From assembly GCA_964470055.1 (NCBI GenBank), contig CAYXZZ010000018.1:1-23837 (forward strand): DNA of 23,837 nt, read 5' to 3'. The notes under the pieces are model-generated. The model was not told the DNA's origin and made no database searches. It was given only the letters and a program-made list of their open reading frames with translations. The DNA comes from JAEDES01 sp964470055. Its GTDB lineage: Bacteria > Bacillota_I > Bacilli_A > RF39 > UBA660. The position numbers were made by a program, and so were the translations under genes. This document shows positions 8,374 through 15,688 of this stretch, piece by piece (within the stretch, counting starts at the first letter, position 1; each line of letters begins with the position of its first letter).

Positions 8374-9879
8374 TTATTGTATTTGTGAATATATTCCAAA
8401 CATTGGTTGGATGATTGAAATTAAGATAACTCCAACGATTACTGCTAGAAAACAGATTAGGATTGGTTCAAGTAAACTTTTCATTTGATCAATAACGTTT
8501 TTATGAAGGTTTTGGAAATGGTCTGCTACTTTTTCCATCATTAAACCTAATTGTCCAGTTGTTTCTCCTGTTACTAACATTTCGTAGGCAACGATTGGAA
8601 TGGCCCACTCACCTTTAAAGGCCATGGAGATTGTATCTCCTTTTCCTAGATTGACTAGGGTTTTATTGATAATTCTTTTATAAATTTCATTATCTGTTAT
8701 TTTAGATAAGATTTCCATACTATCAGTAATAAATACGCCGTGGTTAATTAAGGATGCGAATGTTTTTGTGAAGTTGGCTATTTCATTATAAATAATGATA
8801 TCTTTTACTACAGGGATATGCATTAGGAATGTTTGAATGGCTGTTTTGAAACTGACAACATGTTTAAACAAGTACATAAAAATTATGATAACGGCAACAA
8901 TGCAAATTATTAGGATTATCCAGTTTGCTTTAATAAATTCACTCATTCCAAGGATTGCTAAAGTAAGGGCTGGCATGGTAGCATCGTTATCGGCATATAG
9001 ACTTGAGAATTGTGGTACTAAATATACTAACATGAATATTAATACGGCAATGGCAATGGTTAAAACGACAATTGGATATGTCATAGCAGATTTCATTTGT
9101 TTTTTAGTTCGCTCCATTGAGGTATAGTAATCAGCCATATCATCTAAGATTGATGGTAAATCTCCAGTCATCTCGGCTGTTTTTACCATGTTTACTAATA
9201 GTTTAGGATATACTTCTCCTTGAGCAAGCATAGCATTTGAAAAACTTTCTCCACGTAACAATTCATATACTAATTGGTTGAAACTTTTCTTTAGTGAGGC
9301 TTTTTTAGTTTGTTTAGCAAGAATTTTGACACCATCTACTAAAGGAATTCCTGATTTAATATAAGTTGATAATTGTGTTAGTGAGAATGATAAATCTTCG
9401 GCACTAATTTTATTTCCTATATTGATATCGATATCGTATTTTCCACGTTCTTTTACTTCTAAGATTTGATAATCTTGGGATAGTAAGTAGTTTCTAACGT
9501 CTTGTTCTTCTTCAGCATCGAAAGTACCTTGTTCTTTTTTACCAAATGAATTGACAATTGTATATCGATAGGACTTCATAGGTCGATTCTTTTTTTCACT
9601 GTTTTCTTGAAGTGAAGTCATATCACTTAATTTTACTTCTTCCCCGGTTTGAGAAGTTTGTTCTTGAGTTGTTTGCCCTACTGGAGCAGCATTAGTTTGT
9701 GCTAGATTCGCATTTGAAGCGTTTAAGGCATTTAATTCTTGTTGTTCTTTTTCTAGTTGTTTTTTATCTTTTGCTTCAATGGCTTTATCTGAGGCTTTAT
9801 GTAAAAGTTTGCTGGGAGCCGACATAATTGCACTTACGACATGGTATATTGCAATGAATGGCATCAGGATAAATTTCAT
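8374..9879 (-). CDS. Type II secretion/type IV pilus F-family inner membrane protein with N-terminal extension
   Basis: The 501-residue protein is a GspF/PilC/ComGB-type platform protein. Two T2SSF repeats are visible: about 161-290 (LTQLSTYIKSGIPLVDGV, MVKTAEMTGDLPSIL) and about 365-492 (FASLINHGVFITDSMEIL, MLVTGETTGQL). Membrane helices lie at about 266-290, 318-338 and 470-492. The usual N-terminal YRYTIVNSFGKKEQG segment starts only at Met101. Before it is an unusual 100-residue extension: a hydrophobic first 20 residues, a basic/acidic helical stretch (21-52), then a Gln/Thr/Asn-rich linker. The upstream start is preferred because AGGAGGAG directly precedes it. The protein would anchor the assembly ATPase and pilin polymerisation for pili, pseudopili or DNA uptake. 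Confidence 0.9.
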   Translation of the reverse strand: MKFILMPFIAIYHVVSAIMSAPSKLLHKASDKAIEAKDKKQLEKEQQELNALNASNANLAQTNAAPVGQTTQEQTSQTGEEVKLSDMTSLQENSEKKNRPMKSYRYTIVNSFGKKEQGTFDAEEEQDVRNYLLSQDYQILEVKERGKYDIDINIGNKISAEDLSFSLTQLSTYIKSGIPLVDGVKILAKQTKKASLKKSFNQLVYELLRGESFSNAMLAQGEVYPKLLVNMVKTAEMTGDLPSILDDMADYYTSMERTKKQMKSAMTYPIVVLTIAIAVLIFMLVYLVPQFSSLYADNDATMPALTLAILGMSEFIKANWIILIICIVAVIIIFMYLFKHVVSFKTAIQTFLMHIPVVKDIIIYNEIANFTKTFASLINHGVFITDSMEILSKITDNEIYKRIINKTLVNLGKGDTISMAFKGEWAIPIVAYEMLVTGETTGQLGLMMEKVADHFQNLHKNVIDQMKSLLEPILICFLAVIVGVILISIIQPMFGIYSQIQ

Positions 9880-9945
9880 AGTCTAGCCTCCTCCTATTAT
9901 TCTATTTAATTGTAACATAGTATTTTTTTTTTGAAAATGATTAAA

Positions 9946-9974
9946 TTAACTTTTTTATTATTTTGACATATATT
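9946..9974 (+). promoter_or_regulatory. Candidate promoter for YqfQ-like gene
   Basis: TTAACT, a 17-base spacer and TATATT sit just before the 9992 start. The TTGACA at 9963-9968 cannot serve as -35 because its -10 would fall at the start codon. The same 112-base gap must also hold the minus-strand promoter of the secretion gene; a weak TTTCAA-16-TACAAT is present there. Confidence 0.4.
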
Positions 9975-9991
9975 GTATTAAGAGGTGGCAT

Positions 9992-10276
9992 ATGTTTCCT
10001 AATCAAGTTGCAAGAACTGGTTTACTAGGTGGTAGTGGTGGTTTATTAAAGAATATTAATTGGGCTGGTCTTTTGGATAATACGCAGAAAACGCTTGGAG
10101 TTATTAATCAAGCAATTCCTATTATTTATCAGGTTAAACCAATGATTAGTAATGCAAGAACAATGTTTAGAATTGCGGATGTGATTAAGACTCCTGATGT
10201 TCCTAGTAGTAATAATGTAGTGGTTGAAAGTAAGCCGGTTACGGAAAATGTTAATAAACCTATTTTTTACATTTAA
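9992..10276 (+). CDS. YqfQ/VrrA-like small protein
   Basis: This 94-residue protein starts with MFPNQVARTG and a Gly-rich GGSGGLL stretch, then has the segment LLDNTQKTLGVINQAIPIIYQVKPM (split across 27-51), closely resembling the NTQKVLG-x-NQ-x-P-x-x-QQYGPMVKN pattern I associate with Bacillota YqfQ (VrrA) proteins. A variable tail follows. The role of YqfQ is not established; family members are small, Gly-rich and amphipathic. A good AGAGGTGG ribosome site precedes ATG, and a strong bidirectional terminator follows. It lies alone on the plus strand between the pilus-type operon and tgt. The overlapping minus-strand frame at 10046-10291 is taken as a shadow. The family call comes from pattern memory. 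Confidence 0.65.
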   Translation: MFPNQVARTGLLGGSGGLLKNINWAGLLDNTQKTLGVINQAIPIIYQVKPMISNARTMFRIADVIKTPDVPSSNNVVVESKPVTENVNKPIFYI

Positions 10277-10318
10277 AAAGAACATTTCCAAAGTTGGATT
10301 TATGTTCTTTATTTTTTT
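10277..10318. terminator. Bidirectional terminator between YqfQ-like gene and tgt
   Basis: AAAGAACAT (10277-10285) pairs with ATGTTCTTT (10302-10310), with an inner TCCAA/TTGGA stem (10287-10291 with 10294-10298). A T-run follows on the plus strand (ATTTTTTT) and a T-run on the minus strand. The tgt stop codon lies in the stem. Confidence 0.85.
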
Positions 10319-11430
10319 GATTCATATTTTTTGATGAATTCATCACGATATTCTAAAAGACGATTTTCTTTAATGGCCTCACGTAGTTCTTCTGTTAGTT
10401 TGATTAGGAATCTGATGTTATGGATGGAAAGAAGTCTACCACCAAGCATTTCATCGGTTGTGATTAAGTGGCGAATGTAGGCTTTTGAGTAGTTTTTGCA
10501 AGTGTAACAGTCGCAACCCTCTTCTACTGGTGATAAGTCTTCTTTATATTGGGCGTTGTTGAAGTTTATTTTACCGGTTCTAGTAAAGGCTTGACCATGA
10601 CGGGCAATTCTGGTTGGTAAGACACAATCGAAAATGTCAATTCCACGGATTACTCCTTCGATGATGTCGATCGGATCCCCTACTCCCATTAAGTATCTTA
10701 CTTTGTCTTCTGGTAGGTATTTAATTCCATAATCGACCATTTTATACATAGTTTCTTTGTCTTCACCAACTGAAGTTCCACCGATTGAATAGCCATCAAA
10801 GTCCATTTCAACTGTCTTTTTACAACTGTATTCACGTAAGTCTTCAAATTCTCCACCTTGAACGATTCCGAATAAGGCTTGGTTTGGATTATTATGAACG
10901 GCTTTTCCACGAGCAGCCCAACGAAGTGTACGTTCAACTGATTTTTTCATGTAGTCATAAGTTACAGGAAATGGCGGGCATTCGTCGAAAGACATGGCGA
11001 TGTCACTATCTAGTTTGTTTTGAATTTCAATTGATTTTTCTGGAGTTAAGAAAAGTTTACTACCATCAATATGACTTTTAAAGTGAACACCTTCTTCTGT
11101 GATGTCTTTTTCTTTGTTTTTGGCAAGAGAAAATACTTGAAAGCCACCGCTGTCTGTTAGAATAGGACCATTCCAATTCATGAATTTGTGTAGACCACCA
11201 CATTTAGCAACAATGTCTTCTCCAGGACGTAACCATAAGTGATAAGTGTTTGCGAGAATGATGCCACTGTTTTCTGCTTTTAGTTCTTCTGGAGAAAGTC
11301 CTTTAACAGTGGCTTTGGTTCCTACTGGCATGAACATTGGTGTGTCATAGGTGCCATAGTTTGTGGTAATTTTTCCAAGTCTTGCTTTTGTATGTGCTTC
11401 TTTTTGTAGTAATGTATATTGTATTTTCAT
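10309..11430 (-). CDS. tgt: tRNA-guanine transglycosylase
   Basis: The enzyme exchanges guanine-34 of GUN-anticodon tRNAs for the queuosine precursor preQ1. The start at 11430 (373 residues) is chosen because GGGAGGT lies 5 bases upstream; an in-frame extension to 11487 would overlap the promoter. Visible motifs are TDSGGFQVF (Asp93, active site), GIVQGG near 188-193, YSIGGTSVGE near 214-223, and GIDIFDCVLPTR with the nucleophile Asp268. The zinc site is Cys306, Cys308, Cys311 and His337. The next queuosine enzyme, queA, is on the same strand but in a separate upstream transcript, about 1.6 kb away, instead of the usual queA-tgt-yajC order. The gene has its own near-consensus promoter. Confidence 0.96.
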   Translation of the reverse strand: MKIQYTLLQKEAHTKARLGKITTNYGTYDTPMFMPVGTKATVKGLSPEELKAENSGIILANTYHLWLRPGEDIVAKCGGLHKFMNWNGPILTDSGGFQVFSLAKNKEKDITEEGVHFKSHIDGSKLFLTPEKSIEIQNKLDSDIAMSFDECPPFPVTYDYMKKSVERTLRWAARGKAVHNNPNQALFGIVQGGEFEDLREYSCKKTVEMDFDGYSIGGTSVGEDKETMYKMVDYGIKYLPEDKVRYLMGVGDPIDIIEGVIRGIDIFDCVLPTRIARHGQAFTRTGKINFNNAQYKEDLSPVEEGCDCYTCKNYSKAYIRHLITTDEMLGGRLLSIHNIRFLIKLTEELREAIKENRLLEYRDEFIKKYESKK

Positions 11431-11458
11431 GAGATACCTCCCGTTAATTACGTCTATC

Positions 11459-11487
11459 ATTATAATCGAAATTGTCTTTTTTGACAA
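11459..11487 (-). promoter_or_regulatory. tgt promoter with inverted repeat at -35
   Basis: On the minus strand TTGTCA (11482-11487), a 17-base spacer and TATAAT (11459-11464). The -35 lies in a perfect inverted repeat TTGTC-N6-GACAA (11472-11487), which could be an operator or only chance in AT-rich DNA. Confidence 0.75.
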
Positions 11488-11517
11488 GATGGTGAACTTT
11501 TTTTAGAAAAATTAATT

Positions 11518-11647
11518 TAATGATTTGGTCTTGTTTGATGATGGAATTTTTTATTTTGATTGAGGGTTGGGGATTGAAAACTTTTCTTTGGTATTTTAGT
11601 GGTTTTGTTTAAAGTTTTTTGATGGTTTTTATGCGGTTGATGGACTA
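11518..11647. other. C-depleted G/T-rich intergenic tract
   Basis: About 130 bases between the tgt promoter and the mini-ORF promoter contain only about five C residues on the plus strand and many TTG/GGTT runs. A 24-codon plus frame (11538-11612) exists but has no ribosome site. No repeat unit or RNA family is recognised. Confidence 0.5.
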
Positions 11648-11675
11648 TTGACAGGGATGATTTTATCGTTATAAT
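11648..11675 (+). promoter_or_regulatory. Strong promoter for the mini-ORF transcript
   Basis: TTGACA (11648-11653), a 16-base spacer and TATAAT (11670-11675): both hexamers are consensus. The predicted transcript starts near 11682, leaving an approximately 58-base leader before the ribosome site and ATG at 11740. Confidence 0.75.
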
Positions 11676-11739
11676 ACAAATGGATATGCCTAAAAAGCTT
11701 GCGTGCACTACTTATTTTAGAGAATAAGGAGGTGCTATT

Positions 11740-11816
11740 ATGACGAATAGAGAAAAAATTTATTTTTCATAATCATCCTTCTATTTATCGTAATTTTTAT
11801 ATTACTGTTTAAATAG
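11740..11816 (+). other. Mini-ORF split by -1 frameshift: possible 25-residue single-helix membrane peptide
   Basis: AAGGAGGT (11726-11733) is followed 6-7 bases later by ATG. The zero frame gives ten codons (MTNREKIYFS) and TAA at 11770-11772. A run of six A (11753-11758) precedes the divergence: a -1 shift there, or a seventh A, would give MTNREKN followed by about 16 almost purely hydrophobic residues and a final Phe-Lys before TAG at 11814-11816. That is a classic tiny transmembrane protein. A consensus promoter lies upstream. Options are a real gene broken by an indel, ribosomal or transcriptional slippage on the A run, a short regulatory leader peptide, or a sequencing error. No homologue is recognised. 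Confidence 0.45.
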
Positions 11817-11892
11817 AAAAAAGCACACTAATATGTGTGATATGAACCTCGTTTCTATTTGTCCAAGAAACGGGGTTCATATCACGTGTGCT
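11817..11892 (-). terminator. Long terminator hairpin for the ruvAB-queA operon
   Basis: On either strand an imperfect hairpin forms: 7 bp (AGCACAC/GTGTGCT), an 8-base one-sided bulge (TAATATGT), 12 bp (GTGATATGAACC/GGTTCATATCAC), one T-G pair, 7 bp (CGTTTCT/AGAAACG) and a 9-base loop. A T6 run follows only on the minus strand, so it terminates transcripts coming from the GreA-like gene. It also lies directly after the mini-ORF stop on the plus strand. Confidence 0.8.
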
Positions 11893-11968
11893 CAATAATT
11901 ACAATGAAGTGCATCTAATCAAAACTAGATACATCCTTTTTGAGGTTTTCTCCATTAATTGTATATTT

Positions 11969-13015
11969 TTATCTCTTAGTATATTGATATGATGATGTAT
12001 TTGATTGTGTTTTTTGAGATTCATCCACTTCGACATTTAAGATACCTACTTGGTAAGTTTTCCCATCTTTTCGATAGCTTATTACATCATCTTGTCTTAG
12101 TCCAAATAATTTAGAACCTAAGGTATCAATTCTTTCAACGTAAGCATCTTCTAATTCTTCACTTACAGCACGATTAATCATTTCATAATGTCTTGTTTCA
12201 GATGTAATTCCATCACTTATAACAATATCAAATGATGTACCTATTCCGATAGTACCATCAGTTGGTGGAGTTGTGACTGTTGCTTCTAGTAATTTATTAA
12301 TACGATTTATGCGAGATGCAACTAAAGGATCACTAGCGTGTCTTGATAAACGTTCTTTTTCAGTAATAAGTAAGGTTTTTTGTGACTTTGTTATTTCTTG
12401 ACGCTTTTGATATTCATCTTTATCTTCTTTGGAAGTTGCTTGAATAAAATACTTTCTATCTCTTTTTGCGGCTTTACAAATTCTATTTTTAAGTTCTGTG
12501 TCTCTAATAAAGCGAAGATATTCTTTTGGATCTGTTACAATTTCTTCGATTGTTCCATTAATATATCTTCTATCCCGTGGTGTTTTTCCAGTAATTACTT
12601 CGGCACGGAATGCTTCACCTTGCTTTTTCCCAACAACGGCTTTACCGATTGGACTTTCAATACTAATAAAGTTAGTTAAATGTGATAAACCAAAAACACA
12701 TTCTGTAAGAATTATGGCTTTTGTTTCATCGTCATCGGCATATCTAATGACAAACTTTGTTCCAATGTCAATCTTATCTGTTGAACGATTTTTGACATAG
12801 TCAGAATTAACTAATAAATCTAATACTTCTCTATAATGATCTTGTTCCATATGGAATTGTTGATCTGTAAATGAGTCTCCTACTAAGGCTCTTGCACTGT
12901 AATCTGATGATGTGATATCCTTTGATGCTAGATAATCACTATATCCAGTTAAATTTTGTTTTGATGTCGCCACTTCTTTTCTTAGTTGGCTTATTTGTTC
13001 TGGTACTAATTTCAT
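11969..13015 (-). CDS. Tandem GreA/GreB C-terminal-like domain protein
   Basis: The 348-residue protein holds two copies of a GreA/GreB C-terminal (FKBP-like) module. Copy 1 is at about 81-141 (DIGTKFVI, NFISIESPIGKAVVGKKQGEAFRAEV), close to the GreA pattern of IS-x-x-SPLG-x-A-x-x-GK-x-x-GD. Copy 2 is at about 254-331 (GIGTSFDI, RIDTLGSKLFGLRQDDVISY). Helical, charged segments precede each copy (1-80 and 165-245) and may form coiled coils. The classical GreA acidic coiled-coil tip motif (DLSENAEY-like) is not seen, so transcript-cleavage stimulation is uncertain. Its TAA is followed by the long terminator hairpin, making it the last gene of the ruvA-ruvB-unknown-queA unit. AGGGGAG lies about 11 bases before ATG. 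It might bind RNA polymerase; this is inference. Confidence 0.7.
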   Translation of the reverse strand: MKLVPEQISQLRKEVATSKQNLTGYSDYLASKDITSSDYSARALVGDSFTDQQFHMEQDHYREVLDLLVNSDYVKNRSTDKIDIGTKFVIRYADDDETKAIILTECVFGLSHLTNFISIESPIGKAVVGKKQGEAFRAEVITGKTPRDRRYINGTIEEIVTDPKEYLRFIRDTELKNRICKAAKRDRKYFIQATSKEDKDEYQKRQEITKSQKTLLITEKERLSRHASDPLVASRINRINKLLEATVTTPPTDGTIGIGTSFDIVISDGITSETRHYEMINRAVSEELEDAYVERIDTLGSKLFGLRQDDVISYRKDGKTYQVGILNVEVDESQKTQSNTSSYQYTKR

Positions 13016-13048
13016 GTTATTTTGTTCTCCCCTGACATATTATTTAAT

Positions 13049-14074
13049 TTATTTAATAAACATTGCGTCTCCGAATGAAAAGAAACGATATTTTTCTTTT
13101 ACGGCTTCATTATAGGCATTTAGTATATTTTCTCTTCCGGCTAAGGCCGATACTAACATTACGAGCGTTGACTTCGGTAGATGAAAGTTGGTTGATAGAC
13201 AATCGATTGCCTTAAACTCATAGCCTGGATAAATAAAAATATTTGTCCAACCACTACATTCTTTAAACTCTTGATACTTAGTCATAATTGTTTCTAATGT
13301 TCTTGTACTGGTTGTTCCTACAGCAATAATTCTTTTTCCCGATAATTTAGTTTCATTTAAAAGTTGTGCGGTTTCTTTTGTCATTGAATAATATTCACTA
13401 TGCATTTCATGTTCTTCAATTGTTTCAACACTTACTGGTCTAAAAGTTCCTAAGCCGACATGAAGTGTTACTTTAGCAATATTTATACCTTTTTGTTCGA
13501 TCTGTTCTAATAAATCTTTTGTAAAGTGAAGACCGGCTGTTGGAGCGGCTGCACTACCTACTTCTTTAGCATAAACTGTTTGATAACGAGATTGGTCTTC
13601 TAATTTTTCATGAATGTATGGTGGAAGTGGCATTGTTCCTAATTCTTCTAAGGTTTCTAAAAGGATTCCGTTGTATAAAAGTCTAAAATGTCTTATTCCC
13701 TCTTCTTTTTCAGCGATACATTCGGCTTTTAATTTTCCATTTCCAAAAGTTACGATAGTTCCAACTTTAATACGACGGGCTGGTTTTACTAAACATTCCC
13801 AGTCATCACCAATAATATTTTTTAATAATAATATTTCAATTACAGCGTGAGTTTCTTCTTTTTCACCAATTAGTCTGGCTGGTAAAACCTTAGTATCATT
13901 TAATACTAAGGTGTCTCCTGGATTTAAATAATCAATTATATCTGTAAAATGTTTATGTTCTATTGTACCTGTTTTTTTATCTAAAACTAATAATCTAGAA
14001 GAATCCCTTTTTTCTAATGGTGTTTGTGCAATTAGTTCTTCTGGTAAGTTATAATTAAAATCTTCTACTTTCAT
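13049..14074 (-). CDS. queA: S-adenosylmethionine:tRNA ribosyltransferase-isomerase QueA
   Basis: QueA transfers and isomerises the ribosyl part of S-adenosylmethionine onto preQ1-tRNA to give epoxyqueuosine. The 341-residue length is normal. Family motifs seen are MKVEDFNYNLPEELIAQTPLEKRDSSRLL at the start (in parts), LVLNDTKVLPARL near 56-68, GSAAAPTAGLHFT near 172-184, LHVGLGTFRPV near 204-214 and HSEYY. The ATG overlaps the TGA of the upstream gene (ATGA), indicating translational coupling inside the ruvAB operon. With tgt it forms a queuosine pathway, although the two genes are in different transcripts. The call is secure. Confidence 0.96.
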   Translation of the reverse strand: MKVEDFNYNLPEELIAQTPLEKRDSSRLLVLDKKTGTIEHKHFTDIIDYLNPGDTLVLNDTKVLPARLIGEKEETHAVIEILLLKNIIGDDWECLVKPARRIKVGTIVTFGNGKLKAECIAEKEEGIRHFRLLYNGILLETLEELGTMPLPPYIHEKLEDQSRYQTVYAKEVGSAAAPTAGLHFTKDLLEQIEQKGINIAKVTLHVGLGTFRPVSVETIEEHEMHSEYYSMTKETAQLLNETKLSGKRIIAVGTTSTRTLETIMTKYQEFKECSGWTNIFIYPGYEFKAIDCLSTNFHLPKSTLVMLVSALAGRENILNAYNEAVKEKYRFFSFGDAMFIK

Positions 14075-14661
14075 AAATACTTGCCTACTTCCTTTATCAA
14101 TTCTTGTTCATACGTAAACATTTCTTGTTTTAAATCTTCGAGTGGTGTTGTTTCAAAGTGCGTTACGACACTACTATTTTCTTTTCCTTCTTTTAAGTGC
14201 TTGTTTGCTAGATGCATAAAACCATCACGATACATAAAATCAGGCGATAATGATGCAACTGTACTTAAAAGGGGCTTGCCATAATACTCTACCGAATTTT
14301 CGTAAAATTGTAAAGACTCAACTATCGAAAATTTGGCTAAAATTGTAATTTCATCGAGAGTTAGGTCAGTAATTGTACTTGGGTAATAAGCATAATAAAT
14401 TAAACCAGCCATAATAGTTGGAATCTTATGATAGCGATTGGCTTTGGCTGCTCCGGCTAGGCTTAGGGACTTATCAACATGATGGACAAAGGCAAGATAA
14501 TCTTTTTGTCCTTGTTCTGGTAAAATATTTAAGCCAGCAATTGCTGCATCTAGGGTTTCACTATTTAAGTAGTAACCTGTTAAATAATTAATATTTTCTT
14601 GTAATTCTATCCTTAAATCTGCTATGGAGTTAATCTGATCAAATGCCTTTTTCTTACTCAT
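14071..14661 (-). CDS. Unrecognised helical protein between ruvB and queA
   Basis: This 196-residue protein has no domain I can name. It looks soluble and mostly helical, with Tyr/Leu-rich stretches (GLIYYAYYPS, ESLQFYENSVEYYG), a HHVDKSLSLAG segment near 64-74 and an acidic/Lys C-terminal region. No signal peptide or convincing membrane helix is seen. AAGGGTG, overlapping the ruvB stop codon, provides its ribosome site, 10 bases after ruvB, and its TGA overlaps the queA ATG by 4 bases. The tight packing on both sides supports a real, co-expressed gene. The TGA stop also shows that TGA is not read as Trp here. Confidence 0.75.
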   Translation of the reverse strand: MSKKKAFDQINSIADLRIELQENINYLTGYYLNSETLDAAIAGLNILPEQGQKDYLAFVHHVDKSLSLAGAAKANRYHKIPTIMAGLIYYAYYPSTITDLTLDEITILAKFSIVESLQFYENSVEYYGKPLLSTVASLSPDFMYRDGFMHLANKHLKEGKENSSVVTHFETTPLEDLKQEMFTYEQELIKEVGKYL

Positions 14662-14671
14662 TTTATCACCC

Positions 14672-15670
14672 TTAATTCTTTGAAATTCCTAATAATTCGT
14701 AAGCCTTATCAGTTGCGATACGACCACGAGATGTTCTTTTTAGTAAGCCCATTTGTAATAGGTATGGTTCGTAAACATCTTCAATTGTTGTTACTTCCTC
14801 ACCGATTGATGAAGCAATGGCTTCTACTCCGACTGGGCCACCGTTAAACTTTTGAATGATAGCCAGTAATAAATCATGGTCTGTATTGTCTAGTCCGATA
14901 TTATCAACTTTAAGACGAGTTAGGGCTTCTGTTGTTATATCTAGGTCTACTTTACCATTTCCTTTGACAAGGGCAAAATCACGGACTCTTTTAAATAATC
15001 TGTTGGCGATACGAGGAGTTCCACGACTTCTTTTTGCTAGTTCTATTGCGGCATCTTCAGCAATTTCAACATCTAATACTCTGGCAGTTCTTTTGATAAT
15101 ATCTGTTAATTCTTCAACTGTATAAAATTGTAATTTAGAAGTTATTCCAAAACGATCTCTTAATGGAGCAGACAAATCTCCTGCTCTAGTTGTTGCCCCT
15201 ACCAAAGTAAATGGTGGTAAATCTATTTTTATATTTCTACTGTTTCCTTCACTTCCAACAATAATATCTAATGAAAAGTCTTCCATGGCAGGATATAATA
15301 TTTCTTCAATATATCTTGGCATACGATGAATTTCATCTATAAATAAAACGTCTCCTGGTTCTAGTGAAGAAAGAATTGCTGCTAAATCACCACTTTTTTC
15401 AATACTTGGTCCACTGGCTGTTTTTATATTTGTACCAAGTTCATGGGCAATTATAAAGGCAAGAGTTGTTTTCCCTAAGCCTGGAGGACCATATAAAAGA
15501 ACATGGTCTAATGGTTCATTTCGCATTTTAGCGGCTTCAACAAAGACTTTGATATTTTCTTTAACGTCTGTTTGACCAATGTATTCTTCTATTGATTCTG
15601 GTCTAATCGTATTATCAATTGTATTGTCATCAAAGAGATTGTAGTTATTTATAACATTTTCATTGTTCAT
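14672..15670 (-). CDS. ruvB: Holliday junction branch-migration helicase RuvB
   Basis: RuvB is the AAA+ ATPase motor that, with RuvA, drives branch migration of Holliday junctions. The 332-residue protein has Walker A GPPGLGKTT (61-69), Walker B LFIDEIH (Asp112, Glu113), sensor GATTRAG (158-164), the Arg-finger region LRDRFG (170-175) and RGTPRIANRLFKRVRDFA, followed by the C-terminal winged helix ending in RTSRGRIAT. The sequence appears complete and intact. AAGGAGG precedes the ATG, 18 bases after ruvA. The operon promoter carries a LexA-type box. No ruvC is expected; Bacillota use RecU instead, which is not in this window. Confidence 0.97.
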   Translation of the reverse strand: MNNENVINNYNLFDDNTIDNTIRPESIEEYIGQTDVKENIKVFVEAAKMRNEPLDHVLLYGPPGLGKTTLAFIIAHELGTNIKTASGPSIEKSGDLAAILSSLEPGDVLFIDEIHRMPRYIEEILYPAMEDFSLDIIVGSEGNSRNIKIDLPPFTLVGATTRAGDLSAPLRDRFGITSKLQFYTVEELTDIIKRTARVLDVEIAEDAAIELAKRSRGTPRIANRLFKRVRDFALVKGNGKVDLDITTEALTRLKVDNIGLDNTDHDLLLAIIQKFNGGPVGVEAIASSIGEEVTTIEDVYEPYLLQMGLLKRTSRGRIATDKAYELLGISKN

Positions 15671-15688
15671 ATGAAGGCCTCCTTAAAT

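Noticed and set aside
9963..9968. TTGACA as the -35 of the YqfQ-like promoter
   Set aside because: A -10 at 16-18 bases would overlap the ribosome site and start codon; an alternative TTAACT-17-TATATT fits better.
10046..10291. Minus-strand frame opposite the YqfQ-like gene
   Set aside because: Low-complexity Asn/Ile/Arg-rich translation, no ribosome site, and fully antisense to a better-supported gene.
11431..11487. Longer tgt start
   Set aside because: The added codons cover the -10 and -35 of the tgt promoter, and a GGGAGGT site fits the start at 11430.
11538..11612. 24-codon plus frame in the C-poor tract
   Set aside because: No ribosome site or promoter; composition follows the G/T skew.
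11680..11727. 15-codon plus frame (MDMPKKLACTT...) as a leader peptide
   Set aside because: It starts at or before the predicted transcript start and has no ribosome site; chance is more likely.
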